From Promethearchaeota archaeon (GTDB taxonomy: Archaea; Asgardarchaeota; Lokiarchaeia; Sigynarchaeales; SOKP01): a stretch of 54,022 nucleotides of DNA. Of the stretch, positions 47,493 to 54,022 are shown in pieces; position 1 is the first letter of the stretch, and every line of letters starts with the position of its first letter. The stretch covers positions 1-54,022 of the forward strand of contig JAHLWT010000026.1 in NCBI GenBank assembly GCA_019057775.1. The letters run 5' to 3'. The position numbers and the translations under genes were made by a program. Under the pieces are notes generated by a model that was not told the DNA's origin, searched no databases, and saw only the letters and a list, made by a program, of their open reading frames with translations.

Positions 47493-48143
47493 ATGGGTTT
47501 GAAAAGGAAGCTCTTTCCAAAAAAGAGTAAAGAAAAAGATAGTTTGATTTCTAAGAGTAAAGCACACATCCATAAATTAACTTTAATGAACAAGAATTAT
47601 AGCCGAAGAGCTGAGATAAGTCGAAAAAATGCAAAAATCGCATTGAAACGTGGAGAGAAAGGGCGAGCGAAAAATTATCTTGTTCAATATAAGTCTTACC
47701 AAGCAAAAGTAGATCGTGCCACAAATATTAGGTCAAGAATCGAGCGCCAAATTCAAGCAATAGAAGAAGGGGTTTTAATATCACAAACCGGTGATTTAAT
47801 GGGAGGTATCCGAGATGAGTTAGAATACATCGCTACGAAAGCCTCACCCACAAAGGTTGCTGAAATTGCGGAAGATTCTGAAGCTTATGTATCTGAAATT
47901 GAAGAAGCTGCTGACATTTTAGCAGGTGACCCTGAGATTGACCTTGCAATTGATGTCACAGACGAATTAAATCAGCTAGAAACAGAGATGCTATTAGATC
48001 AAGGTGGAACCATGCCTCAAATACCTTCTGATGATTTGCAATACATACCTGAATATGAAGATAGTGAAGTAGACACCGAGATTAAGTCTGGTGACAAGTT
48101 GAAAGAAGAGATCGAAAAGTTAAAGAAAGAATTAGAAGGCTGA
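47493..48143 (+). CDS. Snf7/ESCRT-III-like protein
   Basis: A 216-residue helical protein. A basic N-terminus (MGLKRKLFPKKSKEKD) is followed by long Lys/Arg-rich helices (ISRKNAKIALKRGEKGRAKN; YKSYQAKVDRATNIRSRIER) and acidic helices (SQTGDLMGGIRDELEYIATK; IEEAADILAGDPEIDLAIDV; ELNQLETEMLL). Basic first half, acidic second half and the turn between them are the signature of ESCRT-III subunits, which form filaments that remodel membranes. The C-terminus (LKEEIEKLKKELEG) is a short coiled helix in place of a clear MIM. A ribosome-binding site (aaaggag) precedes the ATG. Vps4 and other ESCRT genes are not near. Confidence 0.75.
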   Translation: MGLKRKLFPKKSKEKDSLISKSKAHIHKLTLMNKNYSRRAEISRKNAKIALKRGEKGRAKNYLVQYKSYQAKVDRATNIRSRIERQIQAIEEGVLISQTGDLMGGIRDELEYIATKASPTKVAEIAEDSEAYVSEIEEAADILAGDPEIDLAIDVTDELNQLETEMLLDQGGTMPQIPSDDLQYIPEYEDSEVDTEIKSGDKLKEEIEKLKKELEG

Positions 48144-48175
48144 TTTTTTTCTAAAAATCTTCTTCTAATTGAGGT

Positions 48176-49180
48176 TTAATCAAGGTTTCTTAAAGCAAGA
48201 ACCATATTTTTAACTTTGCTTATTGCGATTTCATATCCATCTTCTTCTCCGAATGCGTTCAATGGTAAGAAACCACAATCAGGTTTAATTATTAAATTTT
48301 CTGAACCATATTGATCTATCCCTTTTTTTATGAATTTTTTTAAATCATTAACATCTTCAATATAATCCTTAATCTGGCGATTGATATCTGGCGTGAATTT
48401 TGATTCAACGGCACCCATAGCTAGAAGTTTCTCAGATTCTATTAGATGCTTTTTTTCAAATACCTTGAAATTTCTTTCATTTGTACTGAATTCATGATCT
48501 AAAATATTAACATCTGTATTTAACAGAATATCCCGTAATTTAGGGCTAATAATTCCACATACATGAATAGAAGACAAGTTTTTTATTCCTGATATTGATT
48601 TGTTAATAATTTCGATGAAAAAATCTTCATTATGAAATAAAGTCTTCCTTCCAACCAATAGTCCTAAGATAGGTTCATCCATAGATATAATATCGATGCC
48701 TAAATCATTATAAGCTGCCCCTATTCGCTTCATAATTTCAGCGAATTTATCAACAATCCAATCCACCATCACTGCTCTTGGTTCTTCAAAGATCATCGGT
48801 TTTAATCCTTTTGCAAGATGGTTTTTAAGAATAAGATCAAAAGTCAACGTAAATGGTCCCGTTAAGCATGCTTTTGTTCCTTTTATCAATTTTTGAAGGT
48901 GTGGTCTTTCTTTTAAGAAATTGATAATGAATTCTCCATATTCTAAAGTTGGTGTGGTTGTTGGAATTTTAAAATCTTCATTTAAATAAAATTTTTTCTC
49001 GACTTCCTCCAATGGATCGATAATTCTTGAGAAAGGAGATAAAAATTGACTTATCATTGAAAGTAATTGAGGATAACAAGGATAATCGATACCTATATTA
49101 ATTAAATCATCAAAAATCTTAGTCATGTTTTCTTTATTATTACTTAACGGAAAACTTCCAACAACAGTAGTGAATACCAT
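48176..49180 (-). CDS. MetE-like cobalamin-independent methionine synthase (archaeal core type)
   Basis: A 334-residue TIM-barrel protein related to the C-terminal half of MetE, the archaeal core methionine synthase. The start MVFTTVVGSFPLSNNKEN is typical. ACLTGPFTL and DIISMDEPILG precede the zinc site: His and Cys in IHVCGII, Glu in HEFSTNERN, and Cys in IKPDCGFLPL. The archaeal enzyme moves a methyl group to homocysteine, with methylcobalamin as likely donor. The gene is convergent with the ESCRT-III-like gene at 33 bases. Confidence 0.88.
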   Translation of the reverse strand: MVFTTVVGSFPLSNNKENMTKIFDDLINIGIDYPCYPQLLSMISQFLSPFSRIIDPLEEVEKKFYLNEDFKIPTTTPTLEYGEFIINFLKERPHLQKLIKGTKACLTGPFTLTFDLILKNHLAKGLKPMIFEEPRAVMVDWIVDKFAEIMKRIGAAYNDLGIDIISMDEPILGLLVGRKTLFHNEDFFIEIINKSISGIKNLSSIHVCGIISPKLRDILLNTDVNILDHEFSTNERNFKVFEKKHLIESEKLLAMGAVESKFTPDINRQIKDYIEDVNDLKKFIKKGIDQYGSENLIIKPDCGFLPLNAFGEEDGYEIAISKVKNMVLALRNLD

Positions 49181-49238
49181 AAATTGTAATAAGAAGAATA
49201 AGATTTAAAATGTATTCTATATCATTGTTAAATTTATT

Positions 49239-51242
49239 TCAAAAAAAACCTAAATTATCAAAATCTCTACTTCTTTGTTTTATATTTTCTAAATCTTCTA
49301 AATTCTCTTTTAGAGACTGTACTTTTTTATCAATCATGTAAAAACCTTTTTGTAGGTTTTTATAAGTTTTAAAAAAATCAACCTCTGAGATTATTCCTTC
49401 ATCAAATTTAGATTCTAGCTTTTTTATTGTTTGTTTAAGACTATAACGTTCTTTGTTTAACTCTAGCATTTTTTCTTGTTTTTCTTTATCGAACTTAAAT
49501 GAGGGTCTCTTGTAACCATATGAATTACGAGGTCTATTATAATCAGCATCAAATAAGTCTGTTAAATGGTTTTTCGTATAATCTTGAAATCTGGGATCAT
49601 TAATCGCTTGATCCGTATTAAAGCCTTTCTCTTTCATAGAATTGATATGGTTAATATATTCAATATCTTGGTTTTGATTCTGTCTCAATTTTCTCATGAA
49701 GAAGTTTCTATTGTCAAAACTTGAGAAATCAGGATTATATCTTGGAAATTGGCGGGAGACATAATTTTGAAGATGATTAGGATTTGATATATTTTGCATA
49801 AATAAGTTTTGTTCATCAATTCTAGGGGAATAGAACATATTATTTGCTCCTGGTGGATTAATTACTGAGGATTGGTTGAGATTTGGAAAGCAATTTCCAT
49901 TATAGAGATTCATACTTCCTGGAAGATTTGAATTAATTAAGTTAGGATTAAAATATTGGTTAGAATATCCATTGTGAATCTGGTGGGGGTGAATCTTATT
50001 ATGAGCTAAATTAGGATTGTTATAATTTAGAGTGCTTTCATTACTTTTATTATATTGACATTTGATACTGAAAAAATTATTAATAGATTCTTCGATAAAG
50101 TTTTCTATATCACTTAAATCTATATCAATTCTTTGAAGTTTTAAAGCAGTACTTTTATCATATACCGTTGTTTCATCAAAAGTTCTTGCTAGGAGAATAT
50201 ATTCAATTACTTTTGAAACGGATTTTGCAGGTAGAGAAAATTCATATTTTCCATAAGCAAATTCAATGTAAAGCTTTTTAAACAGTTTCCCCTTTTCTCT
50301 TATTCGAGTCAAATCTCCTACAGGGGCTTTAAAGATCAATTCTTTCTTCTTTTTAATCAAACCGTGTTCATGAACAAAGGATAAGTCGAAGTTGGTAACA
50401 AATAGGATACCTTTATCTTTTTTGTATCTTTGTTGTGTATCCAATCCATTAGCTAATTTGGCATAAATTGCAAATACCGGTTTTTCTTTTTCTGCTAAAT
50501 TTAAAATTTTCTTATAAGAGGTGAAGTAAAGATTTAATTTCTCAATAAATTGTAAATTCGCTAGTATAGATTCAATACTACGATCAAATGTCTCAATATT
50601 ATTTCTGATAAAATCACTAATGGAATCATAACTCCTTAGAAGATTTTCGAATAGTCCTTCAATAATGGTAATATTTGAATTTGGTTGGGCATATGCATCG
50701 AAGAAATATTCTTTATTTTGATTTAATTGGTGAAAGTGAACATTCATTTTTTCATATAAAGTACTTTGAACATAAAGAAATAGTTTAAAGAGAGCTAGTA
50801 AATCAGATTCCATTTTGGGATAATGAAAGTATCTTAGAGGAGGATTTCTTACATTATAAAGTTTTTGTTGAAGCACCAATAATTTATTAAGTATTTCCCT
50901 TAAAGGGTCAACAAATAAACGAGTATTTTTGATAAGTTCAAGGAATTTTTTTTCTAAATCTTCTTTCTTCTCGTAGATATTAACAATATGATGAGAATGA
51001 CATTTTGGGCATGATTTTATGAGTTGAGAAACTCTTGCTACATTTTCACTGCCACAATCTTTACAGATTCTCTTTTTCTCTGAATTCGAACTTTCAACTT
51101 TCTTTGAATTACATTCCTGACAGATGTAATGATCAACGTGGTCCTCATGTAGACAGTCAGAACAACAATTAGAGCCGCAATCTTCGCAGTAATAAGCTAA
51201 CTGAACATATCTATGGCAAAATCGACAAATTTGTTCTGACAT
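49239..51242 (-). CDS. B-box zinc-finger protein with PH-like domain and Asn-rich linker
   Basis: A 667-residue protein. Residues 1-85 hold a run of zinc sites: C6xxC9, C19xxC22, C27xxC30, H35, H38, C41xxC44, C60xxC63 and C78xxC81, with a B-box-like spacing (CSDCLHEDHVDH). Residues about 90-250 are helical. At about 270-355 a beta-rich block (KKDKGILFVTNFDLSFVHEH, IFKAPVGDLTRIREKGK and KKLYIEFAYGKYEFSLPAKS) looks like a PH/GRAM domain. About 150 residues of Asn/Pro/Tyr-rich linker follow, then a coiled coil (KQEKMLELNKERYSLKQTIK...). Architecture recalls eukaryotic TRIM-like or membrane adaptor proteins. The function is unknown. Confidence 0.75.
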   Translation of the reverse strand: MSEQICRFCHRYVQLAYYCEDCGSNCCSDCLHEDHVDHYICQECNSKKVESSNSEKKRICKDCGSENVARVSQLIKSCPKCHSHHIVNIYEKKEDLEKKFLELIKNTRLFVDPLREILNKLLVLQQKLYNVRNPPLRYFHYPKMESDLLALFKLFLYVQSTLYEKMNVHFHQLNQNKEYFFDAYAQPNSNITIIEGLFENLLRSYDSISDFIRNNIETFDRSIESILANLQFIEKLNLYFTSYKKILNLAEKEKPVFAIYAKLANGLDTQQRYKKDKGILFVTNFDLSFVHEHGLIKKKKELIFKAPVGDLTRIREKGKLFKKLYIEFAYGKYEFSLPAKSVSKVIEYILLARTFDETTVYDKSTALKLQRIDIDLSDIENFIEESINNFFSIKCQYNKSNESTLNYNNPNLAHNKIHPHQIHNGYSNQYFNPNLINSNLPGSMNLYNGNCFPNLNQSSVINPPGANNMFYSPRIDEQNLFMQNISNPNHLQNYVSRQFPRYNPDFSSFDNRNFFMRKLRQNQNQDIEYINHINSMKEKGFNTDQAINDPRFQDYTKNHLTDLFDADYNRPRNSYGYKRPSFKFDKEKQEKMLELNKERYSLKQTIKKLESKFDEGIISEVDFFKTYKNLQKGFYMIDKKVQSLKENLEDLENIKQRSRDFDNLGFF

Positions 51243-51398
51243 TTTAAATTATTAACCCAACCAAATAATATCAAAAAATCTTTTTAAATCGCTTAATCAA
51301 GAGGATAGTGAATTTCGCTATAATTAAATAAATATATTATTCAAATATCATGTAATATCCAGGTATAATAATGAGAACTAAAAATGAATTGATAAAAT

Positions 51399-51692
51399 TT
51401 ATTTGATAATTTTTATCTTTTTTCCTAAAGCTTGCCCTGGAACTCCTGCTTTTTTAAAGTGAGCTCTCACAGCACCATTATCACCGTGTGCTCTTGAAAT
51501 AACACCCTTTAAAGCCTTACCCGTAGAACTCACCCATACAACAGTTCGGCCTATCAGTTTATTAGCATCTTTTCTGGTTTTTATATTTGGAAAAACCAAA
51601 ATGCAATGTTTCTGATGTACAGTATGACGTCCACTCTTGTAGTTTGAAATGACGCCTTCAAGCCCTAACAAGTGTAATTTATTTAAAGACAT
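51399..51692 (-). CDS. rpl35ae: Large-subunit ribosomal protein L35Ae (eL33)
   Basis: A 97-residue beta-barrel ribosomal protein. Blocks are LLGLEGVISNYKSGRHTVHQ, KHCILVFPNIKTRKDANKLI, GRTVVWVSSTGKALKGVISR and AHGDNGAVRAHFKKAGVPGQ, ending in basic ALGKKIKIIK. It is found in Asgards, some other archaea and eukaryotes. It stands alone, 156 bases upstream of the B-box protein in the same direction. Confidence 0.95.
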   Translation of the reverse strand: MSLNKLHLLGLEGVISNYKSGRHTVHQKHCILVFPNIKTRKDANKLIGRTVVWVSSTGKALKGVISRAHGDNGAVRAHFKKAGVPGQALGKKIKIIK

Positions 51693-51867
51693 CTGAGGAG
51701 ACCTTCTGTATTTAGTTTAATCTAATTTTTATAAATATTTCAAAACTATTAAGTTTTTTTAATTATCGAGGTATCCTTTTAAAAATATAGAGAAAAATAA
51801 AATAAGCTATATCCGTTTCACTTAACAAAAATAAAGTATTTTGAATAATTAGGTGTAATATTTAATT

Positions 51868-53274
51868 ATGAGAGTTGCGATTAACAAAATACTAATTACT
51901 CCAAAAGATTATATCGGAAAACCATTAGCAGGTTATACTCGCCCACATTTCTGTGTGGGAAAATTAGACGATATTTATGCTCATGGAATCCTAATTGAAA
52001 ATAAAAACAAAGAAGACCAATATATTCTGTTGCTATCTTTAGATTTGTTAAAAGTTCCATTAGCACTGGCAAATTATATAAAAAATACTATCGAAAGGAA
52101 GTTTTCTCTTTTAAAACCGAGGCAAATTTTAATTCATTGTACTCATACTCATTCAGCCCCAGATCTGACTGGTGAATTCTTTTGGCCTGGCGGAATTTTT
52201 AATGTAATGAGAGGAATTATGTTTGGTAGTAATAGAAATGACAAATATATTGTATGGTTTGTTAATCAAATCGTTAAGATTGTTCAAAATCTTTTTAAAA
52301 CGTTAAAGTCATGTAAATTAGCATTTCGTAAAAAAGAATTTAATCCTGATATTGTCATAAATAGAAGATACCCAAAACGTCAATCTAATCCAGAATTAGG
52401 AATAATTAGTTTTGCAAGTTTAGATGATGACAAGTTAATTGGTATTATTATAAATTATTCATGTCACCCGACAACTCTATCATATAGGAATGAGAAATTA
52501 TCTGCAGATTATCCTGGGAAGATTTTAGAACAAATATCTCGCTTATCTAACAAGAAAATTAAAGCAATATTCTTTAACGGCGCAGCAGGAGATTTAAATC
52601 CAATCACTACATGTGGAACAGATTTTGAAGGATTAGATTCGGATAAAACACGAATTTATAATCAATTAGGAACTTATAGGCATACAGAGCAAATCGGATT
52701 TATCATTGCTGAAGAAGCATTAACTCTAGCAGAATCAATTCCTAAAAATGAATACTTCGATAACCTAGAATTTCAATCGTATTTGAAATTATTAAGAATC
52801 CCTATGAAAGATTTTAAATACTTTGCTAAAACGTGGTTTAAAAATAAATTAGGGTATATTCTAAAAAAATATATACTTATTCGAGTTGCTAGAGTTATTT
52901 ACAAGAAATCTAACTTCCCATCTTTTACTCTATGTCGTGAAAAATTAAAGATTAAAATAAAAACTGTTATACAATTTATCCAGATCAATCTAAAATCCAA
53001 TTTAAAATCAGAAACACTTGGGATAATAACGGTACCAGGGGAACTTTTTGAAGAATATGGTAATATCTTTTTAAATAAGTCACCTACGGGAAGAAAGAGC
53101 TCTTTTATTTTCCAAAATTCTAATGATTGGATTGCTTATCTATTTCCTCCAAAAGATTATATTAAAGAAGGGGGATATGAACCTATTGCCAGTTTCAGTC
53201 CTGTGTGTGGTCATTACGTAAGTAAGGAAATACTCCAATTATTTAATTTTATAAAAAAAGATCGATTGAAGTAA
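51868..53274 (+). CDS. Neutral/alkaline ceramidase-like amidase
   Basis: A 468-residue protein related to neutral ceramidases, which hydrolyse the amide bond of N-acyl sphingosine. Signature blocks are AGYTRPHFCVGKLDDIYAHG, IHCTHTHSAPDLTGEF (zinc His), NYSCHPTTLSYRNEKLSADY (zinc His and catalytic Ser region) and FFNGAAGDLNPITTCG. It lacks the C-terminal beta-sandwich of bacterial enzymes and has no signal peptide, unlike secreted family members. Archaeal lipids contain no ceramide, so another amide is the probable substrate. It is convergent with a secernin-like gene. Confidence 0.85.
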   Translation: MRVAINKILITPKDYIGKPLAGYTRPHFCVGKLDDIYAHGILIENKNKEDQYILLLSLDLLKVPLALANYIKNTIERKFSLLKPRQILIHCTHTHSAPDLTGEFFWPGGIFNVMRGIMFGSNRNDKYIVWFVNQIVKIVQNLFKTLKSCKLAFRKKEFNPDIVINRRYPKRQSNPELGIISFASLDDDKLIGIIINYSCHPTTLSYRNEKLSADYPGKILEQISRLSNKKIKAIFFNGAAGDLNPITTCGTDFEGLDSDKTRIYNQLGTYRHTEQIGFIIAEEALTLAESIPKNEYFDNLEFQSYLKLLRIPMKDFKYFAKTWFKNKLGYILKKYILIRVARVIYKKSNFPSFTLCREKLKIKIKTVIQFIQINLKSNLKSETLGIITVPGELFEEYGNIFLNKSPTGRKSSFIFQNSNDWIAYLFPPKDYIKEGGYEPIASFSPVCGHYVSKEILQLFNFIKKDRLK

Positions 53275-53294
53275 ATCAAAGGATTTTGTCTGAT

Positions 53295-54022
53295 TTAATA
53301 AATCATTTCATAAGATTTATTCCATGCTTCTAAATTTAAAGATTTTACCTTTTCTATGAATTTTTCTCTCGATATTACTTTTTCTTTATTGAGAATGTCG
53401 TGGAGTGATGAAAAAAGTCTTTTTTCAATATTATTAAGATTAACTTTTCTTTTTAAAGGTATTGAAGTTTTGTGTTTCCACCAAAACCAATCAGGATCGA
53501 TATTTTTATATGGACCGGGATTGTAGTATTTTTGGCCGTCAAGAGGGAAAACGTACGGTTTATAAATACTCATACACGGAAGTGTAGTCCCTGTAAGCCA
53601 ATGAATTGAATAATTATCATTACGTAAATGGGATATTTGTGATCCTGCTGATTCAAATCCTCCGTGCATACAAATTCCTACTTGGTGTTCTCTTAAGAAT
53701 TCCATCATCATTTGAGGTGAAATAATCCCAGTGTTTTTTTTAAGAAGTAAATTGCATTTTCCTCCTCTAGAATATGGTGATGGTGTACTAGAGATAGGAG
53801 ATCCTGAAAAAGTATAAGCAAAATCGAAATCATTATCATCTTTACAATATCCTTTTTTAATAGCATGGGTTATTATACCCTTTCTTCTAATATCCCCTTT
53901 ACCTCTGATTGTAATACCATTTGAAATAGATCTCACCGTCTTTACTTTTTCAACAATCCACCAATTATCAGCAGTCTCTAAGACATAGGCTTCTTTAGGA
54001 TCTGCAATTATAAATGAATTAT
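53295..54022 (-). CDS. Secernin-like C69-family peptidase, N-terminus beyond window
   Basis: The frame continues in phase to the right edge, giving 242 visible codons with the start outside the window. At the edge the sequence is NSFIIADPKEAYVLETADNW then WIVEKVKTVRSISNGITIRG, matching the secernin/dipeptidase C69 pattern SFIIADPxEAWVLET. Further blocks are VGICMHGGFESAGSQISHL and HWLTGTTLPCMSIYKPYVFP. The nucleophile Cys generated at the mature N-terminus would lie outside. Secernins are Ntn-type hydrolases of unclear substrate. It faces the ceramidase-like gene tail to tail, 20 bases apart. Confidence 0.85.
   Translation of the reverse strand, partial: NSFIIADPKEAYVLETADNWWIVEKVKTVRSISNGITIRGKGDIRRKGIITHAIKKGYCKDDNDFDFAYTFSGSPISSTPSPYSRGGKCNLLLKKNTGIISPQMMMEFLREHQVGICMHGGFESAGSQISHLRNDNYSIHWLTGTTLPCMSIYKPYVFPLDGQKYYNPGPYKNIDPDWFWWKHKTSIPLKRKVNLNNIEKRLFSSLHDILNKEKVISREKFIEKVKSLNLEAWNKSYEMIY

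Overview
The window looks like a contig from an Asgard archaeon of the Lokiarchaeota type. The DNA is very AT-rich. The information-processing genes are archaeal: split RNA polymerase A'/A'' genes, RpoF, NusA-like KH protein, S7, S12, L30e, L21e, L35Ae, Pus10, KsgA, DUF655, NurA and an archaeal histone. Next to them lie eukaryote-like parts typical of Asgards: four Ras/Rab-type small GTPases, a roadblock/LC7 protein, a Snf7/ESCRT-III-like protein, a zinc-ribbon/vWA protein with Sec23/24-like domain order, and a B-box zinc-finger protein with a PH-like domain. Many genes start with TTG or GTG.

Layout. 1-5250: a partial TPR-like gene, a transposase remnant, two small GTPases, two membrane proteins and an LRR-gene remnant; gene-poor and eroded. 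5251-10376: pyrB facing a large HTH + ATP-cone + NrdD-like gene, then a membrane acyltransferase and a small zinc-ribbon gene. 10637-18493 (minus): rpoA1, a 44-codon ORF, rpoA2, rpl30e, nusA, an M28 peptidase, rps12, rps7. This is the classic archaeal rpo/rps cluster with a peptidase inserted and an extra small ORF between the polymerase genes. 18751-23351 (plus): a tight set of a membrane zinc-ribbon protein, two tandem NDP-forming acyl-CoA synthetase alpha-like paralogues and an EamA transporter. 23388-30946: a divergent ketoacid reductoisomerase-like gene, a GTPase, a phosphoesterase, a histone gene with a clear promoter and terminator, a broken ferredoxin-like gene, a QueG-like iron-sulfur protein and the Sec23/24-like protein. 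31066-32368: two tandem selenoprotein genes. 32472-39706: a GTPase, a CPBP protease, nurA, and the conserved pus10-rpl21e-rpoF-DUF655-ksgA-hemK cluster. 39879-54022: an MFS transporter, roadblock protein, kinase, pseudo-CPBP protein, GH57 enzyme with 3-dehydroquinate synthase II, ESCRT-III-like protein, MetE-like enzyme, B-box protein, L35Ae, neutral ceramidase-like enzyme and a partial secernin-like gene.

The strongest unusual signal is the selenoprotein pair. Two redoxin genes are each cut by in-frame TGA exactly where the CxxC active site should be (UxxU in one, UxxC in the other). Each is followed at its 3' end by a stem-loop with an AUGA...GA core and an A-rich apical loop, with stems kept paired by different bases in the two copies. 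This matches the eukaryote-like SECIS described for Lokiarchaeota. Other notable items are the shared Y..xTGKxA..GKxTKG..EWK motif in the RpoA1 tail and the small ORF beside it, the HTH-ATP-cone-NrdD fusion that lacks the glycyl-radical end, and several paralogues that have lost key catalytic residues. No tRNA, rRNA or CRISPR array was seen.
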